Assembly: GCA_013289695.1 (NCBI GenBank)
Contig: JABCZK010000004.1
Span: 62,001-126,000, forward strand
Direction of reading: 5' to 3'
Origin: Acidobacteriota bacterium
GTDB lineage: Bacteria > Acidobacteriota > Terriglobia > Acidiferrales > UBA7541
DNA: 64,000 nucleotides
The notes under the pieces are model-generated. The model was not told where the DNA came from and made no database searches. It saw nothing but the letters and a program-made list of their open reading frames with translations. Below are positions 49,151 to 58,040 of the stretch, in pieces. A program made the position numbers and the translations under genes. The stretch's first letter is position 1. Each line of letters opens with the position of its first letter.

Positions 49151-49933
49151 ATGAAAATACTGGTAACCTTCGCGCTCGAAAATGAATTTGCGCCATGGCA
49201 CGCGATGCGAAAGTTTCGCCCTGGCAAGTGGGGTGAGGCGGACATATATCGCGCGGAAGTTGGCTTCGCCGAAGTCGGTGTCATTTTGACCGGGGCCGGG
49301 CCGAAGCAGGCTCATCTGGCAGCGGCGAAGGTTCTCGGGAGCGATCCGGACTCGATCAATCTGTGCGTTTCCTCCGGGCTGGCGGGCGCGCTCAAATCTG
49401 ATTATCAGATCGGCCAGGTTTTGGCGGCGCGCTCTGTATGCACCGAGGCGGAGCTGACTGAACCAAGCAACAATCCTTTGGAGAGCAGCGCGCCATTGCT
49501 TTCGTTTGCGGCGGAGTGCGGTGTGACGGTGGTGGAGCGGTTCTACAGCGCTGTGCGCGTGGTGGGCAAGTCGGAGGAAAAGCGCCATTTGGGTGAGCAC
49601 TCGGACGCTGTGGAGATGGAAAGCTTTGAAATACTTTTGGAGTCGGCCGCGTATGGAATTCCGGCGGTCGCGATTCGAGCTATCAGTGACACGGTTGACG
49701 AAGACTTGCCGCTCGATATGAACCGGATTTTTACGGACGAAGGGCAAGTGAGCATTCCGCGCGTGCTGGGGCAAGTGGCGATGCATCCAACATCAGTTCC
49801 GGATCTGGTACGGCTGGGACAGAACAGCAAAGCGGCGGCAGAATCGCTGGCTCGTTTTCTCGATAAATTCGTCGCATCTATATCGGAAAGATTTCAGACC
49901 CTGGAACGGCGGTCTGGGGTAGCGGCGCCGTAA
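49151..49933 (+). CDS. hpnG: Hopanoid-associated phosphorylase HpnG (nucleoside phosphorylase family)
   Basis: Proposed to remove adenine from adenosylhopane to give (phospho)ribosylhopane. 260 residues of the PNP/MTA-SAH nucleosidase fold. Motifs are TGAGPKQA, SSGLAGALK, AVEMESFEI (ribose-binding Met-Glu-Ser) and AISDTVDEDLP (catalytic Asp). The ATG at 49151 follows hpnA by 9 bases. The two zinc dehydrogenases follow at once. The adenosylhopane synthase gene hpnH is not in the window. Confidence 0.87.
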   Translation: MKILVTFALENEFAPWHAMRKFRPGKWGEADIYRAEVGFAEVGVILTGAGPKQAHLAAAKVLGSDPDSINLCVSSGLAGALKSDYQIGQVLAARSVCTEAELTEPSNNPLESSAPLLSFAAECGVTVVERFYSAVRVVGKSEEKRHLGEHSDAVEMESFEILLESAAYGIPAVAIRAISDTVDEDLPLDMNRIFTDEGQVSIPRVLGQVAMHPTSVPDLVRLGQNSKAAAESLARFLDKFVASISERFQTLERRSGVAAP

Positions 49934-49953
49934 ACGGCGGCAATTTGAAGAAG

Positions 49954-51060
49954 ATGAGTCAAACCATCGAACACATCGGATCGCACCAAGCGCGCCAGCC
50001 CAAGCGCGGCCACATGCGCGCAGGGGTGTATCGGGGCAAAGGGCAAGTCGTCGTCGAATCCGTGCCGATTCCTGAAATCGGCGAAGGCGAGCTGCTGTTT
50101 CGCGTGGCGGCCTGCGGAATCTGCGGGACGGACATCAAGAAAATTCATCACGGTTTTGTTCCGGCGCCGCAAATACTCGGCCACGAGCTGGCGGGCACGG
50201 TCGTAGAAGTCGGCGCGGGCGTGACGAAGTTCAAGCCGGGCGATCGTGTGGTGAGTTTTCATCATATTCCTTGCGGCACCTGCTTTTACTGCGAACGGAA
50301 ACTTTTTTCGCAGTGCTCGGGTTATAAGAAGACGGGATTGACGGCGGGATTCGATCCTAACGGCGGAGGGTTCGCAGAATATGTGCGCGCGATGCCTTGG
50401 ATTGTGGAGCGCGGAATGATCGCGCTGCCCGCGGGCGTCAGCTTTGAGGAAGCCACGTTCGTCGAACCCGTGAATACATGCCTCAAAGCCATCCGCAAAG
50501 CGCGCATCGCGCCGGGCGAGCAGGTTTTGGTGCTGGGCCAGGGCCCCATCGGCATGTTGCTGATGATACTGGCGAAATACGAAGGCGCGGAAGTCTATGC
50601 CAGCGATCCCATGCCGGGACGCCGCGACGCGAGCCTGCGTTTTGGCGCGAAAAAAGTATTTGATCCCACCGCCGGGAATCTGCAGCAGGAAATTCGCCAG
50701 CGCACCGGTGGCCGAGGTGCGGACGCCGTGCTGGTGGCTGTGCCCAACCCATCATTGGTGCCGGAAGCTCTGGCACTCGCGCGACCGGGCGGACGCGTGT
50801 TACTGTTTGCCCACAACGATCCGGTCCTGCGGCTGGAATTTCCGGCGGCGGCGGTGGGGGTGGAAGAAAAAGAAATCCTGGGGAGCTACAGCGCATCCGT
50901 GGACGATCAAGCAGAATCCGCCGCGCTCGTTTTCGAGCGGCGACTACCGGTGCGCGAACTAGTTTCTCACCGCTTCCCGCTGGAGCAAATCGCCGAGGCA
51001 CTGGAATTGGCCGCGTATCCGAAGGATAATACTTTGAAAGTAGTCATAAGGCACGAATGA
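49954..51060 (+). CDS. Zinc-dependent dehydrogenase (MDR family) 1 of the hopanoid operon
   Basis: 368 residues of the medium-chain dehydrogenase family. Catalytic zinc ligands are visible in GICGTD, GHELAG and FVEPVN. The structural zinc cluster is CGTCFYCERKLFSQC. The Rossmann motif is LGQGPIG. It resembles sorbitol/threonine-type polyol dehydrogenases, which convert between alcohols and aldehydes or ketones. The ATG at 49954 lies 20 bases after hpnG; a TTG at 49945 and an ATG at 50014 are alternatives. Its TGA overlaps the start of the second dehydrogenase (ATGA). The position directly behind hpnG suggests a part in side-chain processing, which is inference. Confidence 0.85.
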   Translation: MSQTIEHIGSHQARQPKRGHMRAGVYRGKGQVVVESVPIPEIGEGELLFRVAACGICGTDIKKIHHGFVPAPQILGHELAGTVVEVGAGVTKFKPGDRVVSFHHIPCGTCFYCERKLFSQCSGYKKTGLTAGFDPNGGGFAEYVRAMPWIVERGMIALPAGVSFEEATFVEPVNTCLKAIRKARIAPGEQVLVLGQGPIGMLLMILAKYEGAEVYASDPMPGRRDASLRFGAKKVFDPTAGNLQQEIRQRTGGRGADAVLVAVPNPSLVPEALALARPGGRVLLFAHNDPVLRLEFPAAAVGVEEKEILGSYSASVDDQAESAALVFERRLPVRELVSHRFPLEQIAEALELAAYPKDNTLKVVIRHE

Positions 51061-52121
51061 GCGCTTATAGGCAGGGCAGTGGGCATATGAACGCGGCGGT
51101 TTTATACGGCGCCGAAAATCTGAAGATTGAGACGGTGGATATCCCCAAGGTAGGAGACGACGAAGTACTCGTGCGCGTCGCCGTCGCGCTCACCTGCGGA
51201 ACCGACCTGAAAGTGTGGAAGCGCGGTTATCATGCGCGCATGATCCAGCCTCCATCGCTTTTCGGCCACGAGCTTGCCGGCGTGATCGAAGAAACCGGCA
51301 AGAATGTGAACGGCGGCATACAGCCCGGCATGCGCGTGCTGCCGGCGAATTCGGCGCCATGCAATGCGTGTTTCTTCTGCCGCAAGGGCCAGCCCAATCT
51401 TTGCGAGGATTTGCTCTTCAACAACGGCGCCTACGCGGAATATATCCGCATCCCCGGGCGCATCGTACGGCAAAACATGATCGAAATTCCTGATGGCATC
51501 TCTTTTAAAGATGCCGCCATGGCGGAGCCGTTGGCTTGTGTGTTGCGCGGCATTCGCGAGACCGGCGTGCACCCCGGCGATACCGTGGTCGTGATCGGCT
51601 GCGGACCCATCGGATTGAAATTTATTCGCATTCTTTCGCAGCGCAAGGTGCGCGTGATTGCCATCGGAAAACGCAAGAGCCAGATGCGGGCGGCTGAGCG
51701 CCTGGGCGCAACTGCCGCGTTTGACGTGGACAAAATCGAAAATCCGGTGGAACTCGTCCGGCAACTTACGGACGGCGGGCGCGGTGCGGATTCCGTCATC
51801 GAAGCCGTGGGACGCGCGATTACCTGGGAATGGGCGCTGCAGATGGTGCGCAAGGGTGGGACGGTGAATCTATTCGGTGGCTGCCCCACCGGCACCGAAG
51901 TGAAGATTGATCCCGCGGCGCTGCATTATTCCGAGATCACCATCAAGTCCACATTCCATCACACGCCGCAGTTCATGCGCGAGGCCATGGACACGATTGC
52001 GCGCGGAGAGATTCGCTCCAGCGACTTCATCACCGGCGAAGTGACGCTGGAAGGACTGCCGAAAGTATTTCAGGACATGAAGAACAGAAACGGCGAGCTT
52101 AAGACTGCTGTAATCCCCTGA
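51057..52121 (+). CDS. Zinc-dependent dehydrogenase (MDR family) 2 of the hopanoid operon
   Basis: 354 residues from the ATG at 51057, which overlaps the previous stop; an ATG at 51087 is the alternative. Zinc ligands are in TCGTD, GHELAG and AEPLAC, and the structural cluster is CNACFFCRKGQPNLC. The dinucleotide motif is GCGPIG. It is only distantly similar to dehydrogenase 1 and the two may differ in substrate or act as a pair. It is 22 bases before the squalene-synthase fusion gene, so it belongs to the operon. Confidence 0.85.
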   Translation: MSAYRQGSGHMNAAVLYGAENLKIETVDIPKVGDDEVLVRVAVALTCGTDLKVWKRGYHARMIQPPSLFGHELAGVIEETGKNVNGGIQPGMRVLPANSAPCNACFFCRKGQPNLCEDLLFNNGAYAEYIRIPGRIVRQNMIEIPDGISFKDAAMAEPLACVLRGIRETGVHPGDTVVVIGCGPIGLKFIRILSQRKVRVIAIGKRKSQMRAAERLGATAAFDVDKIENPVELVRQLTDGGRGADSVIEAVGRAITWEWALQMVRKGGTVNLFGGCPTGTEVKIDPAALHYSEITIKSTFHHTPQFMREAMDTIARGEIRSSDFITGEVTLEGLPKVFQDMKNRNGELKTAVIP

Positions 52122-52143
52122 CGTTTTCACGAGTCAGGGCACC

Positions 52144-54114
52144 ATGCTGCCCACACCGGAACTTGAAATCGCGCGCAATCTGCCGCGGGCGAATTGCGCT
52201 CCTGCGGAAGCCGAGCGCTACACGCGCTGGCTGGCGACGCACCACTACGAAAATTTTAACGTTGTATCCTGGCTTTTGCCGCGGGATTTGCACCAGCATT
52301 TCTACAATGTTTATGCGTATTGCCGGTGGTCAGATGATTTGGGCGATGAAGTAGCGGATCCGGCGCGGGCGCTACAACTGCTCGACGCGTGGGAAGATGA
52401 GTTGCGGCTGATATTTAAGGCCGGCGACGGGCCGGCGCATCCGGTGTTGATTGCGCTGCGCGAAACGATCCGCGCGAAAGATATTCCGCTGCCGCCTTTT
52501 TGCGATTTGCTGCGCGCGTTTCGGCAGGATCAGACCGTCCATCGCTACGCCACATGGGACGAAGTGCTCGACTACTGCGTGTACTCGGCGAATCCGGTGG
52601 GCAGGCTGGTGCTTTATCTGTGCGGCTACGGGGACGAGGCGCGGCAGAAGCTTTCGGATTGCACGTGCACCGCGCTGCAGCTGGCGAATTTCTGGCAGGA
52701 CGTGTCGCGCGATTTGCAGAAGGGCCGCATCTATATTCCGTTGGAAGCGCTCGCGACGCACGGACTAAGCGAAGAGGACATCGTCAGCAGGAGATTCGAC
52801 GCGCGCTATGCGGCTTTGATGGCATCGCTGATCGCGAGGACCCGCGAATTATTCTGCGCTGGCAGGCCGCTCGCGCAAACGGTGCAGCCGTTTCTGCGCG
52901 TGGATTTGGAGATGTTCAGCCGCGGGGGGTTGGCAATTCTGGATGCGATTGAAGGAGCCGGGTACAACACGCTCGAGCATCGGCCTTCACTGAGCAAATG
53001 GACGCACGCCAAGCTCCTCGCCCAGACGCTGGCGCTCCGCGTATTTTCGCGCGGCGGAAATTCGCAGCACGGGACTGCTACAGCAAGCGGCGTACCAGAA
53101 TTGGCAACGGCATCGGACGAAAATGCAAACGAGGCCGCACCGCGCAGTCGGCACGTCGTCAAGCTCCATCCTTATTCCGATGCAGTGCGCGATTCCTACG
53201 CGGAGTGCAATCGCATCGCGCGGGCCGCGCGCAGCAGCTTTTATCTGGCGTTCTTCGGCCTGCGCAAGGAAAAGCGCAACGCCCTGTGCGCGCTCTACGC
53301 TTTCATGCGCCTAATTGACGACGTTTCGGACGAGCCGGGCGATCTGGAATCCAAGCGCCAGGCTCTGGCGCGCTGGCGCGGCATGCTGGACCAAGCCATT
53401 GGCGGCCGGACGAATGACCACGCGGTTCTTCCGGCGTTGGCCGACACGATCGAGCGCTTCCAAATCCCCACGCGATATTTTCACGACCTGATTCTCGGCG
53501 CGGAAATGGACTTGACCGTTTCCACCTACGCGACGTTCGATCGCCTTTCGGAATATTGTTATCGCGTAGCGGGAACCGTGGGCCTCACGTGCCTGCACGT
53601 CTTCGGATTCAGCGATCCAAAGGCCCCCGATTTAGCCGAGCGCCTGGGACTCGCGTTCCAGCTGACAAATATTATTCGCGACGTCGGCAGCGACTACGCG
53701 CTGGGTCGAATTTATCTGCCGCAAGAAGATCTCGATCGTTTCAGCGTAAGCGCGGAAGAATTGCGCGGGCCCGTAACGCCCAAGCTCCAGGAATTGTTCG
53801 CGTTTGAAGCGGAACGCGCGTGGCTGATGTATCAGGAAGGAGCGCCGCTCGTCTCAGGCGTCAATGCGGACAGCCGCGCCACGCTCTGGGCGCTGGTTCG
53901 CACCTACAGCAGTCTCCTCGCGCGCATCGAAGAGCGCGAATTCGACGTATTCTCCGCGCGCATCTCGCTCTCCAGTGCGGAAAAAATCCAATATCTGCTG
54001 ACGGCGGGCCTCGCGGCGCGACGGGCTGGCTGGTGGAAGGGTGATGTCCTCGCAAAGCGTTCTAGTAATCGGCGGCGGACTGGCGGGCCTGTCGTGCGCC
54101 GTCGCGTTGGCTGA
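52144..54114 (+). CDS. hpnC-hpnD: Fused HpnC-HpnD squalene synthase (two trans-isoprenyl synthase domains)
   Basis: 656 residues with two complete squalene/phytoene synthase domains. Domain 1 (about 1-305) is HpnC-like: HHYENFNVVSWLLP, SDDLGDE and DVSRDLQKGR. A Ala/Ser/Thr-rich linker runs from about 306 to 339. Domain 2 (about 340-640) is HpnD-like: RSSFYLAFFGL, MRLIDDVSDE and NIIRDVGSDYALGRIYLP. HpnD makes presqualene diphosphate and HpnC converts it to hydroxysqualene. In most organisms these are separate genes. The C-terminus runs about 23 residues past the domain and overlaps hpnE by 71 bases. Confidence 0.92.
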   Translation: MLPTPELEIARNLPRANCAPAEAERYTRWLATHHYENFNVVSWLLPRDLHQHFYNVYAYCRWSDDLGDEVADPARALQLLDAWEDELRLIFKAGDGPAHPVLIALRETIRAKDIPLPPFCDLLRAFRQDQTVHRYATWDEVLDYCVYSANPVGRLVLYLCGYGDEARQKLSDCTCTALQLANFWQDVSRDLQKGRIYIPLEALATHGLSEEDIVSRRFDARYAALMASLIARTRELFCAGRPLAQTVQPFLRVDLEMFSRGGLAILDAIEGAGYNTLEHRPSLSKWTHAKLLAQTLALRVFSRGGNSQHGTATASGVPELATASDENANEAAPRSRHVVKLHPYSDAVRDSYAECNRIARAARSSFYLAFFGLRKEKRNALCALYAFMRLIDDVSDEPGDLESKRQALARWRGMLDQAIGGRTNDHAVLPALADTIERFQIPTRYFHDLILGAEMDLTVSTYATFDRLSEYCYRVAGTVGLTCLHVFGFSDPKAPDLAERLGLAFQLTNIIRDVGSDYALGRIYLPQEDLDRFSVSAEELRGPVTPKLQELFAFEAERAWLMYQEGAPLVSGVNADSRATLWALVRTYSSLLARIEEREFDVFSARISLSSAEKIQYLLTAGLAARRAGWWKGDVLAKRSSNRRRTGGPVVRRRVG

Positions 54115-55516
54115 AGCGGGCCTGCGGGTCCGGCTGCTGGAAAAACGTCCCCGCCTGGGCGGGCGCGCCACCTCTTACACGCTGCCCGACGGCAGCGAGG
54201 TGGACAATTGCCAGCACGTCACGCTGGGCTGCTGCACGAATTTAGCGGATTTTTATTCGCGTGTTGGCGCGGGCGAAAAGATTCGCTTCTACGATCGCCT
54301 CTATTTCGCGGATGCGCAGGGCCAGCGCTCCACCATCGAGGCCGCCCCGTTGCCTCCGCCGCTGCACATGGCGCCGTCGTTCCTGCTGTTTCGCGCGCTG
54401 ACGCTCGCGGACAAGCGCTCGATTGCGAATGCGATGCTGGCCATCGCGCGTTCCGGCGGGAACCCGCCGCTCATCGAGGGCATCTCGATGTTGGATTGGC
54501 TGCATCGCATGAAGCAAACCCCTGCTGCAATTGAAAGGTTTTGGCGCGTGGTCCTCGTCAGCGCGCTGGATGAAGAACTGGCTCGCACCGACGCCCGCTA
54601 CGGAATCGAAGTGTTCTGGAAAGCATTTCTGGGAAATAGCACAGGCTACCGCGTGGGAATCCCCACAGTGCCGCTCGCCGATTTGTACGAAGGCTGCCGC
54701 GAAGCCATCACACGACAGGGCGGGGAAGTTCGCTTGCGCTGCGGAATCAACAAGATTCGCGTGGTGGGAAATTGCTTCACAGGCGCCGTGATGGACGATG
54801 GCGCCGAGGTTTTCGCCGATGCTTGCGTTTCCGCGGTGCCGCATGACGCGCTCCTGGATTTGGTGCCGCCAGAATGCTCGGAAACGAACGCGCCGCTCGA
54901 GGGCTTGCGCCATCTCAAGACGTCTCCGATCACCGGCGTGCACTTGTGGTATGACCGCCAGGTAATGACCGAACCGTTCCTGACGCTGCTGGACCACACC
55001 ACGCAATGGGTTTTCAACAAGACTCTTTTGTACAAGTCCGCTGAAACGAATCATGACACGGTGCGTCCAAGCGAGGGGCAGGCCGCCACGGTTGAAGATT
55101 CAGGGCAATACTTGCAGCTCGTGATCAGCGCTTCCTACGATCTGATCCCGCGTTCCCGGCAGGAAATTATCGAATTGTGCCGCCGCGAACTCGCCGACGT
55201 GCTGCCACTCACGCGCGAAGCGCAATTGCGCAAGGCAACCGTGATCAAAGAGGTAAACGCGACATTTTCACCGGAACCGGGTTCGGACCGTTGGCGGCCT
55301 GCGCAGCGAATTCCGCTGCCGAATCTGTACATCTGCGGCGATTGGACGCGCACGGGTTGGCCCGCAACGATGGAAGGCGCGGTGCGCAGCGGTTACCTGG
55401 CGGCGGAGGCCCTGCTTGCGGACCGCGGTGAGCCTCGGACTTTTCTTCAGCCGGATTTACCGTTCGAAGGGCTCTGCAAATTCTGGGCCGGCCGGCACAA
55501 TGGAGTGCGTTCGTGA
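54044..55516 (+). CDS. hpnE: Hydroxysqualene reductive dehydroxylase HpnE (FAD-dependent)
   Basis: FAD enzyme that reduces hydroxysqualene to squalene, the last step of the HpnCDE route. 490 residues. The N-terminal dinucleotide motif is VIGGGLAGLSCAVALAEAG and the C-terminal FAD segment is LYICGDWTRTGWPATMEGAV, both typical of the phytoene desaturase/amine oxidase family. The ATG at 54044 (GTG at 54041 also in frame) follows GGAAGG and lies inside the 3' end of the fusion gene. Last clear gene of the hopanoid operon. Confidence 0.93.
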   Translation: MSSQSVLVIGGGLAGLSCAVALAEAGLRVRLLEKRPRLGGRATSYTLPDGSEVDNCQHVTLGCCTNLADFYSRVGAGEKIRFYDRLYFADAQGQRSTIEAAPLPPPLHMAPSFLLFRALTLADKRSIANAMLAIARSGGNPPLIEGISMLDWLHRMKQTPAAIERFWRVVLVSALDEELARTDARYGIEVFWKAFLGNSTGYRVGIPTVPLADLYEGCREAITRQGGEVRLRCGINKIRVVGNCFTGAVMDDGAEVFADACVSAVPHDALLDLVPPECSETNAPLEGLRHLKTSPITGVHLWYDRQVMTEPFLTLLDHTTQWVFNKTLLYKSAETNHDTVRPSEGQAATVEDSGQYLQLVISASYDLIPRSRQEIIELCRRELADVLPLTREAQLRKATVIKEVNATFSPEPGSDRWRPAQRIPLPNLYICGDWTRTGWPATMEGAVRSGYLAAEALLADRGEPRTFLQPDLPFEGLCKFWAGRHNGVRS

Positions 55517-55942
55517 GTGCATTGGGCGATGCGAACGTTGTGCTGCTGGCGGCTGCGGCGTTTCGCGGCCGGACGATGCTCCATCCGGTCGTGCCAGAAT
55601 CAAGCGACAAAATGAAAATGCATGTTGCAATTTGCGCTCCAGGGGTGTTCTATACAGAGGATGGTTGCCGCTCTTGGCAGCCACGAAATCGCGGTACTCG
55701 CGCTGATTTTCTACCTGACAGGCATCCCGGTTTCGGCCAGTGTGTGCATAAGCTGCTCGCAGCGGCGGATGGAAAGCGCTTCCGCCGACTCGACCACTGC
55801 GGTATGTGTCGGAGCAATTCTCCCCGCGGCGATCGTGAGATTTTTCCGCGCTCGATTCGATGACCTTTCCACACCCGATTGTGAAATCGTCATGGGCAGA
55901 AAAGTATTCGGAGCAACATGAATTAACCCCTTAGGAGGTCCG
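55517..55942. other. 426-base gap after hpnE
   Basis: A 99-codon frame (55622-55921, inner ATG 55661) has one hydrophobic stretch but a poorly placed ribosome binding site, and I do not count it as a gene. A Shine-Dalgarno AGGAGG sits at the end for the zinc-ribbon gene. No other signal is visible. Confidence 0.4.
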
Positions 55943-56410
55943 ATGGACCGGAAGTATAAGCAGAGGGGCTACAGCGACCGCGATTCCCAGGACAAGAAAC
56001 GAGAAAGAAGCGAACGCCCCAGCGGCGAGCCGCGCCCCAAGCAGGATTCCATGGGCCCACGCACGCCGCGCATGGTTGGTACGGTGATGAGGGCGCGCTG
56101 CTCCAGTTGCGGTGCGGTCCTGATGCCCGGATTTGATCCCAACGCTGAATGCCCTCGTTGCCATACCGAATTGCATTGCTGCAAACAGTGCGTGCACTTC
56201 GATACCGGCAAGCAGTTTGAGTGCACCCAGCCGATTCCAGAGCGCATCGCCAAAAAAGACGCCAAGAACGATTGCACGTTCTTTGAATTCCGCATGACCG
56301 TGGAGAAAGACACTTCACCGGTGACCTACGCCAGCGCCGCTCCGGCGCCCACAAACCCCGGGCGTCCTAACGACGCGCGCAAGGCATTCGAAGATCTCTT
56401 CAAGAAGTAA
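55943..56410 (+). CDS. Conserved zinc-ribbon protein of unknown function
   Basis: 155 residues. The first 45 are basic and disordered-looking (Arg/Lys/Glu/Pro-rich). A zinc ribbon follows (CSSCGAVL ... CPRCHTEL), then further cysteines in CCKQCVHFDTGKQFECTQP and DCTFFEFR, giving eight or more Cys. The C-terminus is a short helix (DARKAFEDLFKK). It may bind nucleic acid or a protein partner. The ATG at 55943 has a near-perfect AGGAGGT, implying high expression. No family function is known to me. Confidence 0.8.
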   Translation: MDRKYKQRGYSDRDSQDKKRERSERPSGEPRPKQDSMGPRTPRMVGTVMRARCSSCGAVLMPGFDPNAECPRCHTELHCCKQCVHFDTGKQFECTQPIPERIAKKDAKNDCTFFEFRMTVEKDTSPVTYASAAPAPTNPGRPNDARKAFEDLFKK

Positions 56411-56493
56411 CGGCTTCCAGCCACGCGGTTTTGCCCGTCTCTCCGAGCACTGGGATATGTCTCGCCAGTTTCGTGTTGTGCGCGCTGCTCCGC

Positions 56494-57426
56494 CTATTTC
56501 GGGGGTAGGGGGAATAGCGTCGGCTCGGCGGCCGACTCATTCGCGATTGCTTCCAGCTGTGGATAGTGTGCGCGGAGCGTTTCCGGAACTTTCACTTTGT
56601 TTCCGCTGAGCAAATGAATCAGTTGCAACGCGTTAACAATCCCTTTTGCTTCGAAATGGTTGTTGGTCACCACGAACGTAGTGCTGGCATTTTCGGCAAC
56701 GTGCTCGATGCGTTTGGCCCAGGGATCGAGTTCTTCCTCGGAATACAGATAGTTGTACCGCTCCGACGGAGGCGAAGCAGGATCGTCGCTGAACCATGTG
56801 TCGTAGCGCCGCCCATGCAGGCGCACGTAGCCGATGGGAGACGTCACGCGCTCGCTGGGACGGATCGAACGGCCGATTACCGGCTGGTCAATGTTGCAGA
56901 ATCCCACGCCGCGCTGGTGCAGCAGCTCGTAGAACTCCTTTTTCGCCCAGGACGCGTGACGAACTTCCGCGACCAGCGGATAGACGCCAAAGTCATCCAG
57001 GATGTGATTCAGTCGCGCGAGATTTGGCGCGGTGTTGTGAAATGAAAAAGGGAACTGCAGCAGCACGGCGCCCAGCCGGTTCGCTGTGCGCAAAATATCG
57101 AATCCGGCGCGCACGATATTCACATCCTCGCGCGTCGCGTCGTCTTGATGCGTGAATTTCTGCCAAAGCTTTGCGGTAAACAAAAAGCGCGGATTCGCGG
57201 CGACCTGTTCGAGCCACTGCGCGGCGAATTCCGGTTTCAACGGGTGGTAGAACGAAGTATTGATTTCAATCGTGTCGAAAAAATCCGCCAGATAAGCCGC
57301 TTCGTGAAATCCCTTTTCGCGCCGCGGCGGATATAGAATTCCTTTCCAGTCGGGATAGGACCAGCCGGCAGGCCCCACAAGAATGCGTGCGGGACTGGGT
57401 CCTGCGCTTTTCGCTTTCGCAGCCAT
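56494..57426 (-). CDS. DUF72 family protein (YecE-like)
   Basis: 310 residues. The N-terminal VGPAGWSYPDWKGILYP, the EINTSFYH segment and FSFHNT, then GRRYDTWFS and TNNHFEAKG, are the conserved points of DUF72, a TIM-barrel-like family of unproven function. The start is the ATG at 57426. Divergent from the HPF-like gene. Confidence 0.93.
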   Translation of the reverse strand: MAAKAKSAGPSPARILVGPAGWSYPDWKGILYPPRREKGFHEAAYLADFFDTIEINTSFYHPLKPEFAAQWLEQVAANPRFLFTAKLWQKFTHQDDATREDVNIVRAGFDILRTANRLGAVLLQFPFSFHNTAPNLARLNHILDDFGVYPLVAEVRHASWAKKEFYELLHQRGVGFCNIDQPVIGRSIRPSERVTSPIGYVRLHGRRYDTWFSDDPASPPSERYNYLYSEEELDPWAKRIEHVAENASTTFVVTNNHFEAKGIVNALQLIHLLSGNKVKVPETLRAHYPQLEAIANESAAEPTLFPLPPK

Positions 57427-57581
57427 GGCTACTCTAAAACCTCTGACTCGTCACTCGCCGAGCGTATGACGCTGCCGCGGAGTCTGTCAAATCCGGCGAA
57501 CGGCGCGCCACAGTGCGCTACGTTCCATTGCGGAACGCAGAAATGGAACAGTTCACCGCCGCGTTTTTGGGCGGAGTCCAG

Positions 57582-57610
57582 TTGCAACTCACGTTGCGCA
57601 GCGCTATGCT
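57582..57610 (+). promoter_or_regulatory. Sigma70-type promoter of the HPF-like gene
   Basis: TTGCAA (57582-57587), 17 bases, then TATGCT (57605-57610). Start near 57617. A 6-bp inverted repeat CGTTCC/GGAACG lies upstream (57521-57537). Confidence 0.45.
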
Positions 57611-57671
57611 GGACTCGCCTCAATGCCACGACTTTTTCCATCCGCAATTATCGACACACCAGGGTGCCTCG

Positions 57672-58040
57672 ATGAAAATAACTTACAGTCACGTGGATCC
57701 CGAATTTCGCGCCATCGTTGAGCATGAAACCGAACGTCACGCCGCAACTCTGAATCGCATTCTAAAGCGTTATTCTCCCGATCTGGTTGTGCTGCACGGT
57801 TCGCTGGAAAAAACGCCCCGCAAGACCGAATTTAATTTCTCGCTGAATCTGAATCTGCCCACCGGCACGCTGCACGCGACCGGTGTGGGCGCCGACGCCC
57901 TGGGTAGCACCAAGGCCGCATTCGCCGAACTAGAGGTGCAGGTGAAGAAGCACCAGGCCAAGGTGCGCAAGGATTACCTCTGGAAGCGAAAACGCGCTAT
58001 CGCATTGCCGACGCCGCGCGAAGCCCCGTCTTCGGACTAA
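57672..58040 (+). CDS. HPF/RaiA-like ribosome hibernation factor (short form)
   Basis: 122 residues. The fold pattern (MKITYSHVDPEF, helix, LHGSLEKTPRKTEFNFSLNL, TLHATGVGADALGSTKAAFAELEVQVKKHQAKVR) is that of HPF and YfiA, which bind the 30S decoding site in stationary phase. It lacks the C-terminal dimerisation domain of long HPF. The ATG at 57672 follows a modest GGGTG; longer upstream frames are not convincing. Confidence 0.8.
   Translation: MKITYSHVDPEFRAIVEHETERHAATLNRILKRYSPDLVVLHGSLEKTPRKTEFNFSLNLNLPTGTLHATGVGADALGSTKAAFAELEVQVKKHQAKVRKDYLWKRKRAIALPTPREAPSSD

Noticed and set aside
47951..49786. 611-codon open frame on the minus strand opposite hpnA and hpnG
   Set aside because: The product is His/Arg-rich without domains and the plus strand carries well-supported genes; it is an antisense shadow caused by high GC content.
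55622..55921. 99-codon frame after hpnE with one hydrophobic stretch
   Set aside because: The ribosome binding site is badly placed for either ATG and the sequence has no family likeness. It could be a small membrane protein, but I cannot support it.
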